This document shows, one piece after another, positions 1 through 7,526 of a stretch of 31,904 nt of DNA. Positions within the stretch are counted from its first letter, which is position 1, and each line of letters starts with the position of its first letter. Position numbers and translations under genes: made by a program. The DNA is from a virus. A model generated the notes under the pieces. The model made no database searches. It worked only from the letters and a program-made list of their open reading frames with translations, and was not told the origin of the DNA. The stretch lies in IMG/VR virus record IMGVR_UViG_3300049448_000132, positions 1 through 31,904 of that record; one strand, 5' to 3'.

Positions 1-50
1 CGTCGCCGGCCGGCTGTGGCCTAACTCCCCTACATCTCCCCTGTATCTCC

Positions 51-76
51 CCCAGGCCCCTTATTCGGGGCCTGGG
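51..76. promoter_or_regulatory. Perfect 10-bp hairpin just before the DNA polymerase gene
   Basis: The arms CCCAGGCCCC and GGGGCCTGGG pair perfectly around the 6-nt loop TTATTC. No T-run follows on either strand, so this is not a textbook intrinsic terminator. It may end an upstream transcript with help from another factor, or fold in the leader of the polymerase mRNA. The C-rich segment before it (positions 26-56) contains three short CTCCCC repeats. The structure is certain; the function is not known. Confidence 0.45.
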
Positions 77-99
77 CACCACCACAGGACGTCACCACC

Positions 100-2277
100 A
101 TGTCCGCCACCTTCAATCCAGACCACATCTGCTTTTTTGATTTCGAAACCAAAAGCGGCGTCGATCTCCAGGACGCCGGCGCCGTGCGCTACGCCTGCGA
201 TCCGAAAGCTGCGGCAGTAATACTGACCTATGCGATCGGTCGGCGGCCGGTTGAGCTGGTGGTTGCCGACGATCCCGGTGAGCCGCTGGTGTGGGATGAG
301 CTACCCGATGATTTTCGCCAGTTCTATGACCGGGCGCTGGGGTCCAACACTCACAAGTTCGCGGCTCACAACGCCGGTTTTGATCGGTCGATTTGGAATT
401 ACGCCCTCATTAACGCGCCAGAGCTGTACCCCGAGATGGTCATCGATACCTCGGTGCAGGCCACTGCCGCCGGTCTGCCGCCCGACCTGGCCGGCGCCTG
501 CCAGGCTTCCGGCAGCATCCACAAGGTCGAGGACGGCAAGAAGCTTATTGGGTTGTTCTGCGAGCCCAAATCTGTCGGTACGCCGCAAAAAAATCCGATC
601 CAGTGGATGCAGTTCTGCAATTACGCGATCGGCGACATCGACGCCATGCGCTCACTCTTCCTGCGGACCCGGCAATTGCCGTTGCGCGAGTGGAAAGAGT
701 ATTGGAGCATGGAGCAGATCAACGATCGCGGGATCGGCGTCGACCTCGAATTCGCCCGCAAGGCCAACGCGCTGGCCAAAGAAGCCAAGATCCGCAGTAA
801 CGACGAACTGCACGAGCTGACCAACGGCGCCGTTACCACCGTCGGCCAGGTCAAGCCGTTGACCCAATGGCTGATCGGCCGGCTACCGGACGATGGCGAC
901 GGTATGAAGATCCTCACCAAGCGTGAGGAAGAAGTCGACGAATACGGGACAGAGACTCGCCCGGCCAAATATTCGCTGACCCGAAGCCGTGTTGAGAAAC
1001 TCATCCCATACTGCGAGTCGATCGAGGACGACGATGCCGTGCGCGCCCTGCAGATCCGGCTGTATGGTGGATCCACCACGCCGGCCAAGTATGGCAAGAT
1101 CCTGGCCCAGCAGGTCGATGGCACGGTATACGGCCAATACGTCTTCAATGGTGCGCCACAGACCGGCCGCGCTTCCAGCCGCGGCGTGCAGATCCAGAAC
1201 CTGGCGCGATCGTTTCTCCCTTACGAGCATGAAGCGATTGAGGCCATCTTAAACGGCGCCGATTATGATGAGCTTGCCAGGATTGGCAGCACTCGTGACA
1301 GCCCTGCCAGCTCTGACACCCCGGTGGTTCGTAAGCTGGCGTTGCTGATTCGGCCCACTTTTGTTCCCAAGGGATCGAATCAGTTCGTGGTCAGCGACTT
1401 CAGCCAGATTGAGGCAAGAGTATTGCCGTGGCTGGTTGGTCCTGAGAGCAAGGGCGCCCTGGCGCGGCTGCAGATCTTCCGCGACATCGATGCCGATCCT
1501 TCCCTGCCGGACCTGTACACCCGGTCGGCCGCGGCGATGTCCGGTCTAGCTGTTACCGAAATCACCAAAGCATTACGGCAGCGTGGCAAAGTCGCTGAAT
1601 TGGCTCTGGGATTCGGCGGCGGGGTCGGCGCGCTCGCCGCCATGGGCGCTAATTACGGGCTTTATCTGCCCACGTCCGAGGCCAAGGATGTGGTCGATCG
1701 GTGGCGCAAGGCCAACCCTTGGTGCGTTCGGTTCTGGGGTAAGCACGATGCGGATACTTCCTATGGGTTATGGGGCGCCGTCAACAAGGCGCTGGAGGCG
1801 CCCGGCGCCACGTTCGAGGCTGGCCGGGTGTCCTACGTCTACCTGAAGCAGGTGCTCGGCGGCACGCTGTATTGCCAGCTGCCGTCCGGCCGTTGCCTGG
1901 CTTACAGGGGCATCAAGTACGAGCGGGTCAACATCCTGGACGACGACGACAAGGTCGTCGACGTCCAGACCCAGCTGCGGTTCTGGAAGGGCCGCACCCG
2001 GTCGCACATCTGGCATGGCACGCTCTGTGAAAATATTGTCCAGGCGACCGCCGCTGACTTGCTGCGCGGCACTCTGGTGCGTTGCGAAGACGCCAATTTC
2101 AATGTGCGCCTGCACAGTCACGACGAGATCCTGACCGAGGTCGGGCTGTGGGATGGCAAGCTGGAGGCCGGCCTGCTGCGTGACGTGATGCGCCAGGGCT
2201 TCGACTGGTCCGAAGGCCTGCCGCTGATGTCTGAGGAAACTATTCAGCCATATTATTCCAAGTGGGAGGCTGAGTGA
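100..2277 (+). CDS. Phage family A DNA polymerase with 3'-5' exonuclease domain
   Basis: This is the replicative DNA polymerase of the phage. The N-terminal third is a DEDD-type proofreading exonuclease: Exo I is FFDFETKS near residues 12-19, Exo II is AAHNAGFD near 88-95, and Exo III is YAIGDIDAM near 174-182. The C-terminal half is a PolA palm/fingers: motif A SDFSQIEARV with its Asp near 433, motif B RQRGKVAELALGFGG from about 492, and motif C HDEILTEV near 674. No 5' nuclease domain is present, as is usual in phage enzymes of this size (725 aa). A weak Shine-Dalgarno AGGA lies about 10 nt before the ATG. It heads the plus-strand early operon, followed one base later by the next gene. The family call is firm; processivity partners are not visible here. 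Confidence 0.95.
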   Translation: MSATFNPDHICFFDFETKSGVDLQDAGAVRYACDPKAAAVILTYAIGRRPVELVVADDPGEPLVWDELPDDFRQFYDRALGSNTHKFAAHNAGFDRSIWNYALINAPELYPEMVIDTSVQATAAGLPPDLAGACQASGSIHKVEDGKKLIGLFCEPKSVGTPQKNPIQWMQFCNYAIGDIDAMRSLFLRTRQLPLREWKEYWSMEQINDRGIGVDLEFARKANALAKEAKIRSNDELHELTNGAVTTVGQVKPLTQWLIGRLPDDGDGMKILTKREEEVDEYGTETRPAKYSLTRSRVEKLIPYCESIEDDDAVRALQIRLYGGSTTPAKYGKILAQQVDGTVYGQYVFNGAPQTGRASSRGVQIQNLARSFLPYEHEAIEAILNGADYDELARIGSTRDSPASSDTPVVRKLALLIRPTFVPKGSNQFVVSDFSQIEARVLPWLVGPESKGALARLQIFRDIDADPSLPDLYTRSAAAMSGLAVTEITKALRQRGKVAELALGFGGGVGALAAMGANYGLYLPTSEAKDVVDRWRKANPWCVRFWGKHDADTSYGLWGAVNKALEAPGATFEAGRVSYVYLKQVLGGTLYCQLPSGRCLAYRGIKYERVNILDDDDKVVDVQTQLRFWKGRTRSHIWHGTLCENIVQATAADLLRGTLVRCEDANFNVRLHSHDEILTEVGLWDGKLEAGLLRDVMRQGFDWSEGLPLMSEETIQPYYSKWEAE

Positions 2278-2278
2278 G

Positions 2279-2701
2279 ATGCCTCCTTACACCGCAACCC
2301 GGCCGATCCCGCCGGAGATCCGCGACCAACTCAACAAGCTGATGCTGGTGCTCGGTTCGGTCAACGAGGGCGAGAGCGCCGCGGCCGCCGGCCGCATCAC
2401 CGGCCTGCTCAAGCGCCACGGCCTGGACTGGCATGACATTGTGGGATCGATCGGCCAGGCGGCGCGATCGGCGCCAAAGCCGCCACCACGCAAAGCGAAA
2501 TCGTATACCGGCCCACAGACTATGACCTTCAGTGAGCTGATGCAGTTGGTGCAGTTGATTCTGCGCAGTCCGATCAACGCGCAATCGCGCCAGTTTCTGG
2601 CCGGCATGCTCGATCGCGCGCAGATCTTTGGCAAGGTCACGTTTTCCAACAAGCAATGGGTATGGCTCCAGGATCTGGCGCGGCGGGCGGGTGCGATATG
2701 A
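2279..2701 (+). CDS. Small conserved phage protein, DUF2786-like N-terminus
   Basis: A 140-aa protein that starts one base after the polymerase stop, with a GGGAGG Shine-Dalgarno inside the end of the polymerase gene, so the two are probably co-translated. Residues 8-45 (KLMLVLGSVNEGESAAAAG followed by a LLKRHGLDW segment) resemble the helical repeat of the DUF2786 family. Residues 68-85 form a basic linker. The C-terminus (NKQWVWLQDLARRAG) looks like the KQWxWLxxL element often seen at the end of small proteins in phage replication modules. The function is unknown. Its position next to the polymerase suggests an accessory role in replication, which is inference. Confidence 0.8.
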   Translation: MPPYTATRPIPPEIRDQLNKLMLVLGSVNEGESAAAAGRITGLLKRHGLDWHDIVGSIGQAARSAPKPPPRKAKSYTGPQTMTFSELMQLVQLILRSPINAQSRQFLAGMLDRAQIFGKVTFSNKQWVWLQDLARRAGAI

Positions 2702-2982
2702 GTGCCGATGGTTATTCAACTTCAGTTCCAGTGAAAGTGGCGGAAATGTTTGAGGATCTTGCATGGAAGGTTTGGGAGATCGGCTTCGATAAATACTCGG
2801 CGCGCGCCATCCTGCAACGTATCCGTTGGCACTACCAAGTCGATCGTGGCCTTCGCGAATTCAAATGTAACAACAATTGGACACCTGGCATGGCTCGCGT
2901 GTTCATGAAGAAGTATCCGACTATGCGCGGGTTCTTTGAGATCCGTAATCGTAAAGGTCACGTAACAAGCTGGGATGATTAG
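2698..2982 (+). CDS. Conserved hypothetical phage protein
   Basis: A 94-aa protein. I chose the ATG at 2698 because it overlaps the previous stop as ATGA, the junction style used throughout this operon; the open frame extends further upstream without a better start. The protein has an aromatic, basic helical N-terminal half (EDLAWKVWEIG, ARAILQRIRWHYQVDRG) and a conserved-looking NNNWTPGMARVFMKKYP segment with FFEIR near the end. I recall similar NNNY-ARxFM-FFExR proteins in other phage early regions, but no function is assigned to them. No signal peptide or membrane segment is seen. Confidence 0.75.
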   Translation: MSADGYSTSVPVKVAEMFEDLAWKVWEIGFDKYSARAILQRIRWHYQVDRGLREFKCNNNWTPGMARVFMKKYPTMRGFFEIRNRKGHVTSWDD

Positions 2983-2992
2983 GAGTTGTAAC

Positions 2993-3211
2993 ATGACAGA
3001 AATGCTGTTGGTCGATGTATCTAACTGGACACCGAATGTTACTTACGACGAAGGCCTTAAGCTGTGCGAGAAGCTCGGACTGATTGAGACGTTAACGCAC
3101 GGCGAACACGACTACGGCCGGCTCACGCAAACTGGCATCAATGTGTTGAGGGTTCTGATGGTCATGGCCGGACATGCGGCCGATCCAAAGAACACACTGA
3201 AAGGATCATGA
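2993..3211 (+). CDS. Small winged-helix-like protein
   Basis: A 72-aa protein. The ATG at 2993 is preferred over an upstream start because AGGAG at 2981-2985 sits 7 nt before it. The pattern YDEGLKLCEKLGLIETL then DYGRLTQTGINVLRVL resembles the helix-wing part of a winged helix domain, where the RLTxxG turn is common. It is too short for a confident family call. It may bind DNA or regulate early genes, or be an unrelated small fold. The stop overlaps the start of the next gene. Confidence 0.7.
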   Translation: MTEMLLVDVSNWTPNVTYDEGLKLCEKLGLIETLTHGEHDYGRLTQTGINVLRVLMVMAGHAADPKNTLKGS

Positions 3212-3945
3212 TGATGGTTGGAATTGTAGCTGAATGTGAACACTGCGCTGGCAAATGGATGGTGCCGGCAGACATTAAACTGGCGCCGGATGTACTTGAG
3301 GGTTCATGTATGGATTGCCAGCACGAGGGTGATGTCGAGCGTCCGTTGACATTCCGTTACTGGGGCGACGATCGCGATGTCAAGTACGACGAACCTGACG
3401 AGGTGTTGTCGAGGGATTGGTTGCTGCTCGACGACAGCGATGAATACAAAGACGATATGCCGGAAACTCATCCTGATTTCTACAAGGGCGTCGCTGGCAA
3501 GCGCAGCAAGGATTCGCCGCCGATCGATTTCTCAGAGTGGAATCTGTTCAACGAAGACGAGGTAACCAAGTTCTTCAAGCAGTTGCTGCAACGTGGCTTC
3601 CAGCACGCCACCGAAAACTACGAATGCTACGTCACGTTCAGCTCCGATTTCGCCGAGGATATGAGCACAGTGGATGATCCGACCGAGATGCGGGTCAGCC
3701 TGCCGATCGGTGAGACTGAAGATGAAAGTCCAGAATGGCGGTTTTCACTGTCGGATATTATCACCAGTCTGATCGAGTGGAAGGAGGCCGGCATAGGTGG
3801 TCCGATCGAGGGTAACGATCGGCCGCTGATGGAAGCGGTGCGTGACGACCTGCGCCGGTTCGCCAACAAGCTTGATGCCGCATTAAAGCGCAAACCACGT
3901 CCGGCAGCAGCGAAGAAGAAAGCTAAGCCGGAGCTGAAAGAGTGA
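3208..3945 (+). CDS. Hypothetical protein with N-terminal zinc-ribbon-like motif
   Basis: A 245-aa acidic protein. Near the N-terminus a CEHC pair and a later CMDC pair about 24 residues on form a probable treble-clef or zinc-ribbon metal site. The central part is rich in Asp and Glu and the tail (AAAKKKAKPELKE) is strongly basic. Three consecutive ATG codons at 3208, 3211 and 3214 could start it; AAGGA at 3201-3205 is best spaced for 3211 or 3214, while 3208 overlaps the previous stop. Its own stop overlaps the GTG of the next gene (GTGA). The function is unknown. Confidence 0.75.
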   Translation: MMMVGIVAECEHCAGKWMVPADIKLAPDVLEGSCMDCQHEGDVERPLTFRYWGDDRDVKYDEPDEVLSRDWLLLDDSDEYKDDMPETHPDFYKGVAGKRSKDSPPIDFSEWNLFNEDEVTKFFKQLLQRGFQHATENYECYVTFSSDFAEDMSTVDDPTEMRVSLPIGETEDESPEWRFSLSDIITSLIEWKEAGIGGPIEGNDRPLMEAVRDDLRRFANKLDAALKRKPRPAAAKKKAKPELKE

Positions 3946-4445
3946 GACAGAAATCAGAACTGCGACCGTATCAGAACCGGATCGCCAGCGCGCTTTACAA
4001 AAAGCCGGCGGGATACCGTCGCTGGAGCAGCATGAGAGAACGCTGCAATAATCCTAATTGTAAAGATTGGGGTCGGTATGGCGGCCGAGGTATCACCGTA
4101 TGTGAGCGGTGGAATACGTTTGCTAATTTTATCGTCGATGTTGGACATCCGCCGTTTCCTGGCGCGCAACTTGATCGTATCGATAACGATCGCGGGTATG
4201 AGCCGGGTAACGTGCGCTGGGCCACGTCGTATGAGCAACAAGTAAACAGCCGCAAGGTTATGATTTGGGTCGAGGTAGACGGCGTCCGACTTAGTTGGAA
4301 AGCGTGGGCGCGTAAATTAGGTGTCAGCCATCAAGCGTTGAGTTATCGGGCCAAGATATTTGGCAGTCGTGAATTGGCTGTACGGTCGATCGTGAATCTT
4401 CCGATGAACCATCATAATAAATTGGATATGTATTGTGCAGAATAA
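3942..4445 (+). CDS. HNH-family homing endonuclease fused to a copy of the helicase N-terminus
   Basis: A 167-aa protein from a GTG start that overlaps the previous stop. Residues 1-19 (MRQKSELRPYQNRIASALY) do not belong to the endonuclease family; they match the start of the helicase encoded just downstream. Residues 25-105 are a typical phage HNH-type domain: RCNNPNCKDWGRYGGRGI, CERW, then LDRIDNDRGYEPGNVRWAT and EQQVNSR. The usual first His of HNH is replaced by DRIDN, as is common in this subfamily. Residues 107-150 (VDGVRLSWKAWARKLGVS and the following helix) resemble the helix-turn-helix DNA-binding tails of homing endonucleases. The gene appears AT-richer than its neighbours. It is probably a mobile gene inserted into the 5' end of the helicase gene, using the old helicase start for its own translation. 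Confidence 0.9.
   Translation: MRQKSELRPYQNRIASALYKKPAGYRRWSSMRERCNNPNCKDWGRYGGRGITVCERWNTFANFIVDVGHPPFPGAQLDRIDNDRGYEPGNVRWATSYEQQVNSRKVMIWVEVDGVRLSWKAWARKLGVSHQALSYRAKIFGSRELAVRSIVNLPMNHHNKLDMYCAE
3945..3998 (+). repeat. Recoded duplication, copy 1 (helicase Q-motif segment fused to the endonuclease)
   Basis: Codons 2-19 of the endonuclease gene align without gaps to codons 2-19 of the helicase gene (4438-4491). By hand, 13 of 18 residues match but only about 35 of 54 bases do. Of the 13 identical residues, 8 use a different synonymous codon. This is the pattern of a duplicated segment that has been recoded. It covers LRxYQNRIA, the Q-motif-like region of the helicase. Confidence 0.8.
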
Positions 4446-5826
4446 ATCTGAGTTGAGAGCTTACCAAAACAGGATCGCCACTTCTCTTTATGAGTCTGAT
4501 GAGAAGATTGCGGTGGCACGTCCTGGCTCTGGAAAAACAATCGCGGCGCTGACCGCGATCGAGGAGCTGATCCGCGACAAGCATGTTCGCAACGTCCTGG
4601 TGATCGCACCGAAGCGTGTTGCCAGGATGGTATGGCCGGACGAGATCAAGCTGTGGGCGCACACCGCCGGGCTGACCTACCAGGTGATCACCGGCACGCC
4701 ACGGCAGCGTGCCGACATGCTGGCCGACTCCACCGTGTTTAAGATCAACATTCTCGGCATCGACGTCGTCGATTGGTTGTTGTCGGAGCTGACCAAATAC
4801 CCCGATGACCATCCTTTGTTTGATCTGCTGATCATCGACGAGGTGTCGAAGCTGCGCGATCCCTCTGGCGTGCGAGCTCGGATGCTGCTCCGACACGCCA
4901 AGCGGTGGCGCATGATCTGGGGCCTGACCGGAACGCTACGGCCGTCCGGTGTCGCCGATCTGTTTATGCCGGCCACGGTGATAACCCGCGGAAAAATTTG
5001 GGGCCGATCGTTTTATAGCTGGCGCAAGGCGCGGTTCTATCCGGTTGACTACCAGGGCTACCAGTGGGCGCCGCTGCCGGGAGCGGAGGAACTGATCCAC
5101 AAGGAAATCGCACCGCTGTGCGTCACCTTGCGCGACGACGAGCTGCCGCAGCTGCCAGAGCTTTCGATCCTGTTTGACCGCGTCCAGTTGCCGGCCAGCG
5201 CCCGTAAGCAATACAACGATATGGAGGAGCATCTGTTGCTTCGTAATGGCGACGAGACGGTCCTCGCTGCCTCGGCTGCAGTGGCAACTGGCAAGCTCGC
5301 TCAGATCGCCAACGGCTTCGTCTACGACGATGGTACGACGAGCACCATCCACTCGGAGAAGGAGGAGTGGGCGCAGGATATCATCGACAGTGCCGCGGGG
5401 CCGGTGTTGTTCATCTACGAATATCGCGAGGACTTGCGAATGCTGCGTCGGTTGCTCGGCGAAGATCTGCCGTACCTCGGTGATGGGGTCACCGACAAAA
5501 CATCTGATCACAACATCACCCTATGGAATGAGGGCAAGTTGCCGTTCATGGCAATCCATCCAGCATCAGGCGGCCACGGCCTGAATCTCCAGTTCGGCGG
5601 TTGCGACATGGCCTGGATCAGCCCCACCTGGTCACCAGAAATGTGGGAACAAACGATCGCCAGGCTGCATCGTTCCGGGCAGACCAAGCCGGTGGTGGTC
5701 CGCGTCTGCGTAGCCGATGGCACTGTCGACCAGATGAAGATCGATCGCGTGCATAAAAAGATGACGGCGCAGCAAGCGTTCGAGGCCTATTTGCGCCGTC
5801 ATCAAGGAGTAAAGGAGGACGTCTAA
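4435..5826 (+). CDS. SNF2-type superfamily 2 helicase
   Basis: A 463-aa DNA helicase or translocase. Motifs in order: a Q-motif-like LRAYQNRIA at residues 7-15, Walker A ARPGSGKT at 28-35, Walker B LLIIDEVSKL near 135-144 (DEVS in place of DEAH), motif III GLTGTLRP near 162, and motif VI QTIARLHRSGQ near 405. These are typical of short phage SNF2-like helicases. The start is a GTG at 4435, 11 nt inside the endonuclease gene, with no strong Shine-Dalgarno, so translation is likely coupled. A later in-frame ATG exists near 4490 but would remove the Q-motif. The helicase probably acts in replication or recombination with the upstream polymerase. The protein looks intact despite the endonuclease insertion. 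Confidence 0.92.
   Translation: MQNKSELRAYQNRIATSLYESDEKIAVARPGSGKTIAALTAIEELIRDKHVRNVLVIAPKRVARMVWPDEIKLWAHTAGLTYQVITGTPRQRADMLADSTVFKINILGIDVVDWLLSELTKYPDDHPLFDLLIIDEVSKLRDPSGVRARMLLRHAKRWRMIWGLTGTLRPSGVADLFMPATVITRGKIWGRSFYSWRKARFYPVDYQGYQWAPLPGAEELIHKEIAPLCVTLRDDELPQLPELSILFDRVQLPASARKQYNDMEEHLLLRNGDETVLAASAAVATGKLAQIANGFVYDDGTTSTIHSEKEEWAQDIIDSAAGPVLFIYEYREDLRMLRRLLGEDLPYLGDGVTDKTSDHNITLWNEGKLPFMAIHPASGGHGLNLQFGGCDMAWISPTWSPEMWEQTIARLHRSGQTKPVVVRVCVADGTVDQMKIDRVHKKMTAQQAFEAYLRRHQGVKEDV
4438..4491 (+). repeat. Recoded duplication, copy 2 (native helicase reading frame)
   Basis: The partner of the segment at 3945-3998. It supplies helicase residues 2-19 in frame with Walker A. Without it the endonuclease insertion would have cut the Q-motif from the ATPase core. 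Differences from copy 1 fall mostly at synonymous sites, for example CAG/CAA, CGG/AGG, CTG/TTG and TAT/TAC. Confidence 0.8.
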
Positions 5827-5830
5827 GCAT

Positions 5831-6061
5831 CTATAGATTAGCAGCTTTCTCCAGGTTCAGCACCAATTGCTCGTCGAAAGCATTCTTGGCGCTGATCTTG
5901 TGATTTACCAAGGTGTCCGCGATCTGCTTGTTGAGATCGAACAGCTGATCGCGGGTAACCCTGTACCGAGTATGCTTGGTGCCGTCGTTGAGATTGAGGA
6001 TGGGGTCTTCGTTATCGGGGAGGGTTAGATAAACAAAACGTAGGCCAGGCTCCTTTTGCAT
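5831..6061 (-). CDS. Hypothetical protein, last gene of the regulator operon
   Basis: A 76-aa protein. The internal ATG at 6061 is preferred because AGAGG lies about 6 nt before it; a longer frame reaching 6106 would overlap the previous gene. The protein has an RFVYLTLPDNEDPILNLND strand-turn pattern followed by a helical half (RDQLFDLNKQIADTL). I recognise no family. It ends 4 bases from the helicase stop in a convergent arrangement, so the two transcripts meet here. Confidence 0.65.
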   Translation of the reverse strand: MQKEPGLRFVYLTLPDNEDPILNLNDGTKHTRYRVTRDQLFDLNKQIADTLVNHKISAKNAFDEQLVLNLEKAANL

Positions 6062-6083
6062 GGTGGACCTCTTGGTTCGTCGC

Positions 6084-6329
6084 TTACGTTTTAACTGAAC
6101 CACCATCAGCGATTTCCTTCAATGTGAGTCTGGCGATAGTCGCACATTCATCGGACTCGACGTCTGTCTTGGCTGCAATTTCTACCAGTGCGTCGTGCAT
6201 CTTTAGATTTTCGCGCCCCAAGTTGAGTAGCGCGGTCTGAGCCGTTTCGATGTGTTTTTGTATTTCGCCAACGGCGCTATGGATGTCGCCTATCCGTAGA
6301 CGATCGAAGACACTGAATTCAGTCATCAT
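6084..6329 (-). CDS. Small helical (coiled-coil) protein
   Basis: An 81-aa protein whose start overlaps the methyltransferase stop (ATGATG). It is almost entirely predicted helix with heptad-like spacing (SAVGEIQKHIETAQTALLN) and has no Cys or membrane segment. The function is unknown. It is co-transcribed with the regulator and methyltransferase. Confidence 0.65.
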   Translation of the reverse strand: MMTEFSVFDRLRIGDIHSAVGEIQKHIETAQTALLNLGRENLKMHDALVEIAAKTDVESDECATIARLTLKEIADGGSVKT

Positions 6330-6898
6330 GCTTCATCCCGGTGCAGCCATCGCATTTCTGGTTGGCCGTTATACCCATGCTCGAATACCAACCAACAATA
6401 GTCCGACTTGCCGCCGCCCACCTTGCCCTTGTTCATGATGACATGGCCCGGCGGCATTGACGGCCGCGGGGTCAGCAGCCAGACGCGCCGCAGCGGCGAA
6501 CCCACTAGCCAGCGGGCGGCGTTGAGCCGCGCGGTCGGCATGATCAGCGCCACCTTCATTCCACTGTGCGTCAGCGCGTGAATGGCGAATTCTCTGAAAA
6601 TATCGAATGGTGGATTTGACACGATGTTGTCGTGTACGTCGGTGCTCTTCAGGAAGTCTTTCGGCTTGAAGATGTTGACATAACCGTGGCGGTCGACGAT
6701 ATCGCAGCCGCCGGCGTCGAGGTCGGCGGCTTGAGCTGACGCTACAATCCGGCCGAAGCCGCAGGCCGGGTCGTAGATCCCGCCGATGAATTTCTCTTCC
6801 TCGAACAGCCGCTCGCTGACCCAGAACGGCTCGACGTAGTGCTCGTCGACCCGGGGATAGGCTGCGGCGCCGGCAGTGTGGGTCCAGGGCTGGCTCAT
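6326..6898 (-). CDS. Adenine-specific DNA methyltransferase-like protein
   Basis: A 190-aa class I SAM-dependent methyltransferase. Motif I, DPACGFGRI, lies near residues 40-48 and binds S-adenosylmethionine. The catalytic motif IV, NPPF, lies near residue 95, as in N6-adenine methyltransferases. The ATG at 6898 is chosen because it overlaps the previous stop (ATGA) and has GAGGA 6 nt upstream; a longer frame exists. The protein is short with little room for a target recognition domain, so the specificity cannot be inferred. No restriction endonuclease is beside it, so it is probably an orphan phage methyltransferase that protects or marks phage DNA. This last point is inference. Confidence 0.85.
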   Translation of the reverse strand: MSQPWTHTAGAAAYPRVDEHYVEPFWVSERLFEEEKFIGGIYDPACGFGRIVASAQAADLDAGGCDIVDRHGYVNIFKPKDFLKSTDVHDNIVSNPPFDIFREFAIHALTHSGMKVALIMPTARLNAARWLVGSPLRRVWLLTPRPSMPPGHVIMNKGKVGGGKSDYCWLVFEHGYNGQPEMRWLHRDEA

Positions 6899-7209
6899 GT
6901 GATGTCCTCGTTCCATTGCCATTTGCCGTCGACCCATTTGCCGTTCACCGGATCGGCGCATTCGACCGCGCGGACGGCATCAGCCGAGGTCCAGCGCGCT
7001 TCCAGGTCGCGGGCGTAAGCTATTGCTTCTGCTTCGGTTTCGCAGCGTATCGCGTTGTCGTACCATTTCGGGTCGTTGTGAACGCGCACCTCTGGTTTCC
7101 ATGACATGTTGGGGTTCCTGTAACTGTAAGATCTTCGATCGATTTCATTGCCGGCGGCGTCCCAGACGACGGCGTCGACAACATGCACGGTCCGGCCGGC
7201 GAGGTTCAC
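6895..7209 (-). CDS. Hypothetical protein
   Basis: A 104-aa protein beginning with a GTG that overlaps the previous stop (GTGA). It has an N-terminal beta-like half (VHVVDAVVWDAAGNEIDRRS), a Trp-rich middle (MSWKPEVRVHNDPKWYDNA), then a helix with ETEAEAIAYARDLEARW. The last element resembles helices found in small phage proteins that follow a short beta-sheet, but I recognise no named family. Confidence 0.7.
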   Translation of the reverse strand: MNLAGRTVHVVDAVVWDAAGNEIDRRSYSYRNPNMSWKPEVRVHNDPKWYDNAIRCETEAEAIAYARDLEARWTSADAVRAVECADPVNGKWVDGKWQWNEDIT

Positions 7210-7526
7210 TGCGGCCCGCCGACCACATGATCCTCGACGCGGGCGATCGCGATCTCCATGGCGCGAATCGTCTCTTCACCTTCGGTGACGAGCCTCATGA
7301 AAGTCGACATGTGGGCTTCGGCCCGCGCCCGGGCCTCGACGATGGTCTTCTCCAGCGAATCCAGCTGCTCGCGCATTCCCGTTACGCGCGACATGGCGTG
7401 GGCATGGACATCGGCCATGGCGGCCGCGGCCCGGTTGATGACCTGGTCCGCTACTGCCAATGATTGTGTTGACGGCTCGGTCAGTTCGTTGGCCAGTTTC
7501 TTCAATGTTTCGGATTGTTCGTTCAT
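7206..7526 (-). CDS. Coiled-coil hypothetical protein
   Basis: A 106-aa protein. The ATG at 7526 is chosen because AAGGAG sits 6 nt upstream and it overlaps the regulator stop as ATGA; a frame open to 7565 is less likely. It is strongly helical, with long charged heptads (RVTGMREQLDSLEKTIVEAR) and many Ala residues. No catalytic motif is visible. It could oligomerise and act as a partner of the regulator, which is speculative. Confidence 0.75.
   Translation of the reverse strand: MNEQSETLKKLANELTEPSTQSLAVADQVINRAAAAMADVHAHAMSRVTGMREQLDSLEKTIVEARARAEAHMSTFMRLVTEGEETIRAMEIAIARVEDHVVGGPQ

Noticed and set aside
3942-4491. Group I intron or intein in the helicase gene
   Set aside because: The duplicated segment already restores a full helicase reading frame, no splice motifs of an intein are visible, and the endonuclease frame runs directly from the upstream copy, so splicing is not needed.
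5829-5838. 10-bp palindrome ATCTATAGAT between the helicase and the convergent minus-strand gene
   Set aside because: It is short and AT-rich, has no loop and no T-run, and so is not convincing as a terminator or a binding site by itself.
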